A stretch of 64,000 nt of DNA from Poronia punctata (taxonomy: Eukaryota; Ascomycota; Sordariomycetes; Xylariales; Xylariaceae), in NCBI GenBank assembly GCA_022579005.1, contig MU401500.1, positions 1,251 through 65,250 of the forward strand, given 5' to 3'. The position numbers and the translations under genes are program-made. The notes below the pieces were generated by a model, which was not told the DNA's origin, did no database searches, and saw only the letters and a program-made list of their open reading frames with translations. Shown here piece after piece: positions 33,659 to 46,000 of this stretch. The first letter of the stretch is position 1, and each line of letters begins with the position of its first letter.

Positions 33659-34228
33659 ATGGCAGAACCAGACACGCGCCCACGAATCCTATACCCCTCA
33701 ACCGGCCCCGAACCCCCCTACCCTCTCCGGATGGAAGGAACCGTAATATCCGGCTTCGGCCGTGGCTCGAAAGAACTCGGCATCCCGACCGCCAACCTTC
33801 CCGTCGACGCCTCGGCTACGCCCTGGATAGCAGAAGCGAAATCAGGCGTATATTTCGGCTGGGCATCTCTCGCTCTTCCAGAAACACATCCCGACTCTTC
33901 AACCCCCACCTCAAAGTCAAAGCATCAGATCTACCCCATGGTCATGTCCATCGGATATAACCCCTTCTACAAGAATAGCGTGCGCTCGGCCGAGGTGCAC
34001 GTGTTGCATTCATTCGGTGCCGATTTCTACGATGCGCCTATGCGGCTTCTGATCCTGGGATTCATCCGCGAAGAGAAAGATTACAAGGATCTCGACTCTT
34101 TGGTTCGCGATATCCATATCGATTGCGACGTTGCGAGACAGAGTCTGGCGCGCGATGCCTGGACACCCGTACAGGGCGTCGTTGGCGGTTCTAAAGGTAC
34201 TCTCGATGGTACCTGGCTTGTCCGCTAA
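33659..34228 (+). CDS. FMN1: Riboflavin kinase
   Basis: Single exon, 189 aa, with an ATG after an A-rich leader. Riboflavin kinase phosphorylates riboflavin with ATP to give FMN. The signature SGFGRGSKELGIPTANLP (about residues 31-48) forms the nucleotide/Mg loop. Then come SGVYFGWASL, MVMSIGYNPFYKN, and AEVHVLHSFGADFYDAPMRL with the catalytic Glu at about residue 112. GFIREEKDY and a helical C-terminus (LVRDIHIDCDVARQSL) complete the fold. The protein is monofunctional, without an FAD synthetase domain, as in other fungi. A Ser/Thr-rich loop near residues 80-90 is a small insertion common in filamentous ascomycetes. It is convergent with acuK. Confidence 0.96.
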   Translation: MAEPDTRPRILYPSTGPEPPYPLRMEGTVISGFGRGSKELGIPTANLPVDASATPWIAEAKSGVYFGWASLALPETHPDSSTPTSKSKHQIYPMVMSIGYNPFYKNSVRSAEVHVLHSFGADFYDAPMRLLILGFIREEKDYKDLDSLVRDIHIDCDVARQSLARDAWTPVQGVVGGSKGTLDGTWLVR

Positions 34229-34810
34229 AGTTGGCCCGCGGAACCAGATTCGGAATACACCGAGATTTTCTACCTACTATAGCGGCATAGATGCAAAGGT
34301 GCAAAAACATGATTTCATACCGCATTTCTTTCTCGGCATCTTAACCGGCATCGGGCGTCTCGACTAGGATCGTCGAACGGCATATTTGTGTATATAAAGC
34401 TTTAGGGGTTCGTATATACAATTTAGACTTTATAGACTGGCTGGTGGAGTGATGGCCGCAAGGAGTTTCAGGCGATAGAGGAAGGCATCGAAACATTGTC
34501 ACGCCAGAACTAGGCACCGGAGTGTGTGATGCGGTATCCAAACCGTTGCTCGTATTCTCATGCGTTCTATTCCCCAGTCTAGAACCGGTAGAAGACCTGG
34601 GTGATACGTGTAACATTGACCAGCTCCCAATTAAATGGGGAGAAGGACTCTATCTATAAGAGTCCCATCCAAAACGCCGCCCATGCTGCATCGATAAACC
34701 TTTCGAGGGACATATAACACCATGCAGATATCTACCAATGGAAACGCGGTGTGCTTGAATTGGAAAAAGAAGACAAGAAAGAAACAAAGATATGCTCGTA
34801 TGCGTACGCC
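34229..34810. terminator. Convergent 3' region, FMN1 / acuK
   Basis: This 582-base tail-to-tail interval must contain both polyadenylation regions. An AT-rich patch with TATATAAAG lies near 34390. No gene is seen. Confidence 0.4.
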
Positions 34811-37089
34811 TTATACCGCAAGCTGGTCTTGCTCTCGATAATAGCAAGGGAGAAACTGCGCCTGATTAATACCATGTCCTCAACCTGGGCGGATACTGAC
34901 GAGTAACTCACATTCATGACGATAAGCATCGGTATATCGAAGACGTCGCGCTTGATCGTCCAGCAATATGTGCAATCGATCTTCCCGTCCCGCTCCAGTT
35001 TCGAGATGCCGTGTTCGCCGTCTATCTTGGTCACCCTATTGCTAAGAATACTGTTCCGTACTGTATTCTGTGGTGGCTCTTCGTTTCCGAGCGCATCGGC
35101 CATTTCCTGCGTCCGGTACTTGAGCAATCGACACTTCCGTGTTACATGGCCACGGCTGTCACCAAAGGCTAGTTGGGCAAAGTCTTCATAGAATTGGATG
35201 ACGCTGTCGTCATCCATGACCTCGGCAATAAAAACGGGTTGTACCGATCCTTCCGACGCTTTGGCGGAATCGGGCTGGACAGTCTTCAGTCTCGGCGTGG
35301 TTAACTCGGACTTGGCTGTTATGCTACCCGACTCCGACCCTGTCCGGCCGATGTTGACATTGAGGTTGGGTTCTTTTCCAAGGAGAATATTTTTCGTCCA
35401 GCCAGTCAGCGCAATGAACTCCTTATTCACCGCTGCCACTTCTCCTGTCCTGCGGCACACAATAGTAGGGGCAGAACAATGTCCCATGAAATCCTCGTAC
35501 TCAAACAGGGTACGCTGCAGACACTTCTCCATAAAGATAAGATCTTGCCTATTGAGGTTTCTCGTGCAGGAAATAAAGGAGGGCCGGATGCTGGCAAGGG
35601 ACTTGGCGATACGTAAAGTCTTGTTGGGCGAGAATCTGCGCTGCACAAAAGCGATCAGATTATGAAACCCCGTGAGATAAGGGTATGGTTCCTTCACCGT
35701 CTCATAAATGGACGACGGGTCGCGCCTCTTAGACATCATGGACTGCGGCCCTATTCTGTCGTGGGCGGTTGTATTGGTACTTTTAATTTTCGGCCTCGAA
35801 GGCTGAGGCATGGACTGCGAGTTGGCAGGCGTATAGTTCCCGACTGGCGGCGATTTGTCGAACCCGTAGTTTGTCGGCTGAGGACTAGACGTATTATCCG
35901 TACCCGGACTGGCCAAGCTGCTTGGTGTGGGCCCAGCAGCTGCTACGGCATAAGCGTGAGGTAGTCCGTGCTGCAGGTTGCCTTGTGAGTATGCATTGTT
36001 TGGATCAACGTTCATGTAGCTGTCGTAAAGCTGGTTATAGTGATGGCTACCTCCGTTGGAGTATATCGGCGTCGGTCCATATCCAACATCGGCGCCGGCG
36101 GGATGCGCCATAGCTTCTCTAGGCGGTGTCTCGGCAGCACCGGATGACATGTGCCCCAGCATGCCGAACTCTAGCGCACCGTAGTGATTTCCAAACCCGA
36201 GGCCTTCGAGGTCGAAGTTGAAGATCGCCGGGTTGCTCGGGTCGAATAGGGGCGCAGGGAAATGGGCAGGCATTTCCCCAGATACCTGGTGGACTGGAAT
36301 ACCGTTCATTTGTCTACCGTTGTTTGCAGGTGTAAACCCAGTGTTTACGGGAGATCCTTGACCGCCAAAGGACATACTGTCAGCCAGGCCGGTAACCGTG
36401 TTCTGCCCGGCGCCGCCAAACATAGGATAAGTCGGGTTATTTGCGCTATGCGAATAATATGCCGGAGCTTCCGACGTGCCGTTGTTGGATTGCCTGCCAT
36501 TTGTCGGCTTTGGCGCAGCATTGGGATTGTAGTTCGGGCCCAGGACCGGACGGAGTGCTTCGGGAGGAGCGTCGTGGAGATACTTTGCTTTTTTTCGTAC
36601 TCCATCTTGACAGCCATCCGCGAGACCACGCTTGATACATCGAGTACAAGGCCGCTCGTCCCCTATAGCGAAAGTTAGCGGGCGTCATCAACCCTTGTAG
36701 ATTGATGCCCAAGTACGTCGGGGCGGAAAGCCGGTTTTGTGGGGGTCAGGGATTTCGGTGCGGGGGCAAGGCCCTAAGAGTAGAAAGAGGCTGATGGAGA
36801 CATCGGCAATTACATGCGGAGGCTGAGACTTACCGCATGTCAGATGCGCCCGCTGACAGGCAAAACAGGCACGCCTTGCCTTCTTGCGCCGGGGACGATG
36901 AGGATCTTTAGGATCATACTTCTTCTTAATCTCCGGGGTACTTCCACTTCCAGCCTCTGGTGGGGTATGCTGGTCGGCCATCTTGGCGTTCTCGTCCCTG
37001 ACTGCTTGATCGACTTCGTCAGGTTCCATTTCATTATCGGACATGGCGTCTGAGACCTCAGCCCCGTTGGCCTCGAGATTCCCTGGCAT
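34811..37089 (-). CDS. acuK: Zn2Cys6 transcription activator of gluconeogenesis (AcuK/ERT1 family)
   Basis: Exons 36834-37089, 34912-36662 and 34811-34855 join in frame to 683 aa. The first intron splits the zinc cluster. The second removes a short stretch and leaves a 15-codon last exon. The cluster [20 protein letters not shown] has Cys at about 75, 78, 85, 91, 94 and 103 and is followed by the basic linker [13 protein letters not shown] long Pro/Ser/Asn-rich region leads to [23 protein letters not shown]-like region ([34 protein letters not shown]) follows, then [20 protein letters not shown]. Family members partner with AcuM to activate gluconeogenic genes during growth on two- and three-carbon sources. 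The last exon gives [14 protein letters not shown]. Reading through the intron would give a different, longer tail that I consider wrong. Confidence 0.94.
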
Positions 37090-40000
37090 CTCGTCTTGAT
37101 TTTATATTAGATTACCCCTGTCCCGCGTGAAAGCCGGCCCGTGAGCCCAAGGCAAAGCCCGGCTTATTTCTCGCGTAACCACACTTGCTCAAACGACGCA
37201 GCCTGCGAAATGGTGCAGAAACGTGACGGGCAGGCTCAGGGTGCTATGACTACTAGGTTTCCGAGGCTTCTCTTATGGTCTGCCCACCGCCTATTGAATG
37301 CTACCAAGTGAGCGAACCTGGGGGAGGGGCCAGACCGTGACCCACCGATAGCCAGCGCAGGCGAGCGCGAGCCAATAAACGGGGGGTGAGTGCTGGGTGT
37401 TGAAAAGCGACAAACGATGTCGAGCTATACTTAGCGCGTGCGTGAGACGCAGGCAGCTTGTGTGCAATGGTGCTGTACGCTTCCGCGGTGCAACGGCTCT
37501 CTCAGCTCAAATATTCCAAAAGCGCGGTCGAGGAGCAGGCTACAATGGGAGCCACGAGCGGGTTGCTCGTATTCGATGTGGACTAGCAGGGTAGACCCAA
37601 TGGGCGACGTCCCCGTACAAAAAGAGGCGCTTTTGTACGACGGCAACCGACTGGCCTTGGAAGTCGACGAGCGACTAAACCCACGTCCTTCGTACAGATC
37701 GCGGGGGTCAGCAGAGCTTCCCCAGTAGGCCTGCTGGGTGCTGCGGAAACGGACCGGTGACGCGGAGGCGCAGAGACGTTTTATTCATGGGGTCACGCGG
37801 CGGCGGATAAGGCACTGGGGGGTTTGACTTGGATGGTATGCGGGATGATCGATGCTCCTGCAGCTAGCCGGTACTTCTGAAGCAGTTCGCATTGAATGTT
37901 GGATCGACTATACCGGAGAGGCGGGAGAGCTAACGGTGGGCTCGGGCTCGGACTGGCGCTGGTAGACCTGATCGTCGGTCGAGATGAGGTTGGACGGGCG
38001 GACGCGGGTATTTGTAGATGCTCGGCGACCTCGACATGTAATGGGATATCTAAGTCCGTCTATAGGGGCATCTTACGATCCTACTAGGGCGGGTGAGGGT
38101 GGCGGGCGTGTAAAGACCACAACACAGCAAAAGAATGCAACAAGGCTTTACAGAAACTGGCCGCAATCCTGGGACCTGAGCTCGGACCTTGAACCGTGGA
38201 CCAGGGCTCTCGACCTAGACCCCAACCTGAGGGAGAGGGACACGATTCTGCGCGGGCAGAAGAACTTGGTTGCCTCCGAGGACCGTGTATTATATATTTT
38301 CGAAGCTCCTTCTCTCCGTCTTTACACGTGCATTGGGAATAAAAAGCAATGCAATGGTGGTATTGATAACACCTCCCAAAGCAATAACAAGAGCCAGAGG
38401 CAACGTCGGTGTACCTAGTGGAGGGGTGCGAGTGGGAAAAGAAATATCGAATAAAGACGAGAAGATGTTGGTAAGAACTCGGTTACCAAAAGAGCTTGGA
38501 GATCGCTTTGAAAACCTTTACTAGACGGCGGATCAAGTTTTGCAGGGAGCACCAAATGCTTTTAGGCCAATTGAAACTTTAGGTGGCGCGCAATAGTGAC
38601 CCTCATAGGGGCAATATAAACAACCGTGATTTCGCAATCTGACGCCGTTCTCAAAGTAGGTAGATTGATAGACAGCGAAACGTCGATTTTGCATCACAAG
38701 GTAGGCTTTGAGAATTTGGAAGCGATACTACGCCGCAGCAGCGGTTATGCAGCTTTGGCCGCGGTTCGACATGGAGGTCGAGTGGACAGGGACAGGGAGT
38801 CGACCTAACCTAGTGTAACGGACATTTGGCCTTGGAGCAGTTTTAGGAGGGGGAACCTCGGGGTCAGGATTTGCGACTCGCGGTACCTACAGCCTGTACA
38901 CGTACGTGTAAAAAGCTCCATCGCAGCTGCCAATTCTTGTACCGGTCGGCATTGGGCCAGCCGAGCTCCATAACGCCATTGGCCATTGAAAACTCTCGGT
39001 TTTTCAACAGCCATTATGCGTGTACATACAGGATTCCAGCTCCTGTAGGCAGTCGGTAAAATATCGAGGAGCTAGCCTCAGAATGGCTAATGATCAGTCA
39101 ACCTGGACTAGTCTCGTGCAAAACATAAAGGCTAACAGCGGGGTCTGTCCATGAATTACCCCCACCAAGACAAGACCCCTCGAGAGGCACTGGAAGGCGG
39201 TGTCTACATCCCACCTGCCCCCTCTCTCTGTACGAGTGTGCACCCTACACCCTAGGTATAAAAGTTCATAGCCACACATAGGGCATAGGCTAGATGCCTT
39301 GATAGCGACATTTTGATACCTACGAGTATGGGGCTCATGGCCACAAATACTAGAATGAAAGAACAATCTCCTCTTTTGGCGGGTTACTTCAACAGCCGAC
39401 CAACCCGCTTTCACTGTTTCCCCCCTGACATGCAGCACTGATATCCAGCATTTGTTATACCTGCCAGGTTGCTCATATTTAGGTACTATAACGTAACCTA
39501 GTAATACTGTGTAAATTCTGTTTGGTTCGACAGGTATATAGAAAGGATATTAGGTATTATCTATGTATAAGCATCTACGTAAGTATAGATGTATATACGC
39601 AAAGTCAAGATCGCGGTTTGAGAATGAGAGACTGAAAATGAGAAGCAGGACATGGCAATGCCAAGGTGACGCCAAGAAGACTACGACCAGCTTTCATAAG
39701 CACTACGACAGTCCAATATACGTACCTCTCCATAGGCCTCAAGCATAGGTCAATCGCAAGCTAAAGATTTTACACCTGACTCTCACCTCTCATGTAGGAA
39801 ACAGATCACGCGACCACCATCACCGCGAACCAAAAGCAGTTTTCATATGCTTTTCCTTGTGCGACTGACCGAATGCTTAAAATTTACCAAAGGTGTATGT
39901 GCTGGCAACCTTCTATCTTTATCCCGCCCAACTTCTCAAACAGGATTTGGTATAAATTTAGGAAACTCCATAAACGTACACCAATATTACCTATACATAT

Positions 40001-43000
40001 AGTTCTTTATTACTGGATATAGGCATACGATGCACAGGTCGCGTAGGGAAGTTAGGTACCTATGCGCTGAAATTAGGAGAATGCAGGCGCACTTTAACCA
40101 CCCATTACTTGCTTCTACTTGGTAAGGTAATCAGTCCAACTTTTCAGCTCTTTTTAATATTTAATACGTACAACTACTAGAGTCCATTCAGCTTTGTTCA
40201 ATGGATTCTGCCAAACTCACGCCTACTCCGAGTCCCTTGAATAATTACAGCTCTGGCTTTATGCCTCTTGGTTCACCTACAAGCTGGGCCAGGCAAGAGG
40301 TACGGTAATAAAGGTGAAGGTGGAGACTCGGGGCATTAGATGAGGTATCGACATACACGTAACAAGCGAAGCTTATTCGAACGTAAAAGCTTCCACCACT
40401 GCAGGCCCGAAAGCTCCAGAGAGTACGAGTACCGTTGCTGGTGGGTGCGCCGATGCGCCTTCATTACTCCTCAGCCATATTCCCACCGTTTTCCCAATCC
40501 CGCCGCTTTCGCTTTCTTTGTAAAAAGTACGGCATGGCCAATGTGAACTCGCTCATCCTCTGCCGCCTACTCGTAGTCTAGCCAAAGTCTGCCCCAACCC
40601 CTTACTACACTCTCCAACACGGCACTTTAACCCGCCTACCAACTGCCTCATATGTAGTCTTTGTACCGGTCGGGTCGGAGGCGAGTGAGTCGAACAAGTC
40701 GAATCGGGCTATTATTATCAAATATGGATCACTACCTTGCTTGAGATACCTAAGGTACCTACTTGAAAGGCGCTGCCGTTGGTGTAATGCTAGGTAGCCT
40801 GTAGATAGGCACCTAACGCAACGAGCGGGTCGACCCGCACACCAACACCACCTGACGACGCAAATTCCAACGACACCAGATAAAGCGTCTCCCATTGTCG
40901 AATCAAGCTTGCGCATCATGTCTGCCGAATATTCCTATGCCCCGTTCTATGGTGCAAATGCAATCTCCCCATAGTCAACGCCTCCCCCATTTATTCTTCA
41001 TAGGCTCATAGCACCCTGGATGCTACTCTGCCCCGTTTGCTGCCACCTTCACGGACTCAACTCCGGCGTATGCCTTTTGATTTCTCGCAATCTGCAAACA
41101 CTGCAATAGTAGCGAGGGGGAGACGATCGAGCCCGTCTATCCGAAACAAGCGGCGATCCAACCAAGTACTGCCGCCATACCAACCGGTAGATTAGTCAGG
41201 ACGTAGAGAAGAGGGACACGGTGGAATGGCAGAAATTATGGAGAAGAAACAAGTATCTAACCTAACCATTAAGCGACGACAGCCTTTGATGTGATGCAGA
41301 CGGCGGTACGAGGGTAGGCCTTCTCGCGCTGTGCCTGAAGATCATCGCTGCAACCATCCTTCTTCCCCCTTCTATTTGTCGAGTAAGATCGTCTGTCAGC
41401 GTATCACGTCAACCCCAGCAATCCGATCGAAGAGTTATTCTCAACGATCGTTTCGGTAACGTCATCTACTCGCTACACTCATATCACTTAACTATCGTTG
41501 TTCTCCAAGCACCTTTCGTTTGTTTCATTTCTTGGTATAACTTTTCAACCCGCCCGCTCTTCTCATCTAAATATACCGTATGCCAAGGTGTTCTCAGGTA
41601 TGCATAGCTTGGTATCGCTGACAACACGTGCCCTCCCGGGTAGGTACAACCCCTGGAAATCCAACCTTAATACGACTGTTCTATAAAACATCAGCATATC
41701 ATGCTGCGAGTTTTTGTACACGGTTTTTGCAAGCTCCGGTATAGTCTATATTTTTTCGTAGCCCTGGTCCATCTCTGCGACGGTTAATCACCTGCAGTGG
41801 AGTCATCTCCAATGCATCCTGCATCAGGATAAGGGAATAGCGTCGGCGCAATGCATAGTAAAACCAGGCCGTTCGCCAACTTTAATGAATCTTTAACGAG
41901 ACCAGGACTTCTGCCTAGTCTATTCAGAGATTTAGTACGGACTCATCTTGAGAGGAACAGGATCGACGGAAAGGATACGCCTGAAAAGACGCCCTCTTAT
42001 TAGATCGGCTACGCATCTTCCATTCATTACCTCCACCACGCCGTTCGGAGAAATTTGGTGTAGATAAGCAGGGGAAAGGGGGGGGGGGGGGATTAGAAAG
42101 ATGTAGTCAGCTAAACACGGAGAGCCTTGGTGTGGCCCAGGAATGGCTTTCTCCGAGTGCGTACTGGTTTAAAACAGATATGGATGGTCTACAGCGTGGA
42201 GTAGTGGGACGCGTTGTACGCCATTACAGCGCAACTCGTTCTACCCGTTGCAAGCGTCCGATGTTGTGCAACGTTTCTGATGTCAACTATCATGACCACG
42301 ATGCCCGACAACAAGCCAGCATTACACCTATCAGACAGGGGCGCTTCTAATTTATTACTCACCGGAGATCCAGGAGGACAATATTCTACCCAACCAGCTT
42401 GCTTACAATTGCTCAGAGATCTTTTGTTTATTGATTACTAACAGGTAGAAATACCTGATATGGACCTTGCTGGTGAACTTTTACCAGAATGCGCCAGAGG
42501 ACCGTCTGTCCATTGGACAACAATAGGAAGCACTGGGAAATATGTGGATATAGATTGATTACCGGAGTAAGTAATCAGTCCCGTCATGACGATTCCCTGC
42601 AGTTTCCCGTATCATCTTCTACGAAGGGGAACAACTGCTGCATCTCACCGCCGCTTTCCCAAAGTAGAATCAAAATAGGGCCGAGGGAGTCGGTTAGTCG
42701 AGTCCGAAGTATCGCTTCCTTACAGGCGTTCTTACGGGCGTTTCCCATCCTTTGCCGTTCGTTCACGGTACTGGCGCCGATATTTCTGAATATGACGACA
42801 AGATACGTGCAAGCGTTATTTCATGAAATGTCGCTCAGCCAGACTTCCCATTCAACGCACGGTTGATTATCTCCGCAACAGGTCCGCTGGCAGGAGCTGC
42901 CATGCCTACTCGTATATTGAACACAGCAGCCGCAGGTCCGATGACTAACACATAATGATAGGTACTAGATACCTACTTAACCTAGGCCATTATTAGGTAA

Positions 43001-46000
43001 CCAGACCAGAGCTGGACGACCTATTCGTAGACCAGAAGGATGGGAGTGGGGTCCAAAGAAACCAATCACAATTTATCTCCATGCTGGAAAATTCATTGGC
43101 CAGAAAAAGGGTGAGCACACTTCACCACCTGTAATCGGTCTCCGGCGTCATGTGCATACTCGTACTTGTTCAATACACACATGTCACCAGAGCTTCATAA
43201 TACCAGCTACACCATGGAAAAAGTACAGACCGTCTAGGCCACATTCGAGGCCTTGCCTGTATTGAATACCTCCTCGGTAGCAAGTGGCAATGGGAGCTGA
43301 CACCCGCCGCTGAACCAACAGGTAATGAATCATAGGTTCTAGAGCAATTCACAGGAGAGACGCGATCCCACCCTACAGTTAAGAGAAGAAAAAGAGAGGA
43401 GGATCTTTACCAAAACCTAGGAAGGAAAAAAGAAAAGAAAATTACATTTAACGGAATAATGGAATTTTTGATGATAGGCATGCATCACTCAAATCTGGAA
43501 CGGTCAGGACCTGCTACCCCGGTGTGGTGAGGGTCCTAGCGGACAAAACTGCCATATTCGCCAACGCCAACCATACTTGCGATGGACTGCAATGTCAATA
43601 TCAATAGTACGTCGCAATAGAACTAACTTGGGAACCGGCGGGTAAGAAAGAAATACCCACATTCAACAACCGGCTCTCCTGGGCTGCAGGGCGAGGTTGG
43701 CATTCGAGAGGCCAAGGGACAAGGGCCAGATTACCTACAGTCAATTACATTCAACTGCAGCCACTACAGCCAACTGGGTGCTCACAACGACGTCGTTGCC
43801 GAGCCAGAGCCACCAATCGAAGTAAACAGATGGCTCACCCAACCAAGGAAGAGTCACGGGCGCGCAATCACACCACCCTCATGTAATTACCGGAACAGGA
43901 GGTCGTGGCTGCAAATCAACAGCTTTCCCCAGAGGCCCAGACTAGAGGCAAAAGTCCGCCGTCACGACCCCAGAAGGGAAGTGCTAGAGAGATGACAAGA
44001 AGGAAGCACCTACTTATCGGTACTTATGTGACTACCACACGTCCCCCTCTGTTCAAGGAAGGGAGGGGTCGGTGTGGTCAAAGGGGGTCAGCAACTTGCA
44101 GCATTAGGTACGCATGATGCCCTCATTACCCTCTTTTGGCTCGATCGGTGTTATCATTCTGCAACAGCAAGCCAAACCAGATCGCCTCGCTCGGTTAGCG
44201 GTGGCGCTTTCTCAACCAGAGAATGGGCAATTCTGGTTCGAAACCAGCAAAAACTCCAAAAAGCCAGCATATGCAATCTGCAGGATCCGATCTATGCAGC
44301 TGAGATCGTGATGTAGCGTCTAATATCCCCCTTTTCGACTAGCCCCGGACATCTTTGACTGGATATCTGGCGGCTAACCAGGGATATCGAACTCCAGATT
44401 GTTCTGATCTTGCCTTTTTCCAACATACAGACGTGAGATGCCGGGGGGAGAAGCGGCCTGTCTTTTCTCCCATAGGGTCGGCTCTTCCTTTCCGATCTAA
44501 TCAAATAAGCAGACAAGCATCATAGATTTCGGGTATTGGCCGTAAACTTTGCCTGGACTATGTCCGTGACTCCGTTCATCGTCGGTAGGTACGTAAGTAG
44601 GTAACTCTTTCCCCCCGGTTTCGTGATTATTATTGCTTCCATCTTGCTTTCTACAAACAATCGCTCGGGCTCGGGTCCTAGCCTTGTGGCTCTCACATAA
44701 AGCAGTGATACACCGCCAATCTCGGATGAAGAGAACGCGAGAAGCATCTGGCGTTAGGCCCATCACTGTCCGTACACGAAGCCGTGGGGCAGGGCAGGGC
44801 AGGGCGGTGAGGGTGTTGGGCCAGACCCCGCGTCTCCGTCTGGGGAGATAGTGATGGGCACTCTCAAGTCTTGTTATTGTTTTGCCACGCATCTCTGTTG
44901 CACAGGCCCAGTATGAGGCCGCACCGCGCGCATGTACCTGGATTCTCGCCATATATGGACGAATCACAGACCATACATGATATCTCGCACAGCCCGTCTG
45001 CAGGCCCGAGGTAGCGCGACCCCTTCCCCAATCCCCAGTCGCCCAGTCCCCCGGTCTCGCGCACTTCTCGTCTCCTCTCGTTAGGTTAGACTCTAGAGAG
45101 TGACAGCCCGGTTAAGCATTCTCAGGGTACCTCAAGCTAGTCGGCTAGCTAGGGGTACGTCCCTAGCTGGGATACATTAGTCAGGCACGGGCGGCTCGGA
45201 TGACGATGAAGCATCGTTCATACAGAATACAGATGCAATACCATGCAATGTAGTAGACGGCACTGCAGAGACTGCACAAACACTGCAGGCCGACCATATT
45301 CCTGAAGGGGAAAGGGGGGTGGCCTGAAACTGGCTTGGTCGCCTTCATCGTCAGCGTACGGCGTTCTCCATGTTCAGCCGCACCGTTTTGTCCTCTCCCC
45401 CTCCCTCCTGATCATGTCCTGTACCTCCCCTCGTCCAACGTTGGAGTACCTGCTGACACTGCATGTTTTTACATTGTTGGATACATGATTCTATACAAGA
45501 GGTAGGTATACCGTACAGACGCGTCTGTACTTCATACGCACACACACACACGCATACTAACGCGGATGGCACATATTCTACCATCTTCCTGGTTCCCTGT
45601 CCAACCCTCGTGTCTGCTCTGTGCTAGTTGATGATCTACGTCTTGGGGGGATCTCATGTTCAACCTTGTTTTTCGCCTCTTATTCCCTTTTCAGCCAAGT
45701 CAGGCAGGTAAGGTTAAAGGTAGCCACCCTTTCTAGCATTGCAACTAACCCTTACAGCATGTATATTTTGCTATGCCATCCCTGCGGTTTCCCGAAAAAG
45801 AAAGGAGAGAGCGAAGTCCAAGGGAAGGAAACAATATTACGTACATAGTAGGTAGGGACAAGACCCAACCAACCAACCTATACCGCTGATGGTCGTCTAT
45901 AGTCTGAGCTGGCTGGCTAGCTAGCGAGGCCACGGAAGACTACTATTATGTATGTAAGTAAGATTAGCCTTTGCCAAGTGGTCCGGCCAAACGACTACGA

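Noticed and set aside
44160..44260. tRNA-like T-loop (CTGG TTCGAAA CCAG)
   Set aside because: No matching acceptor stem on either strand and no valid anticodon arm with T at position 33.
44497..44967. Minus-strand 156-codon frame
   Set aside because: No recognisable motif, not clearly ATG-initiated, isolated in the gene-poor stretch.
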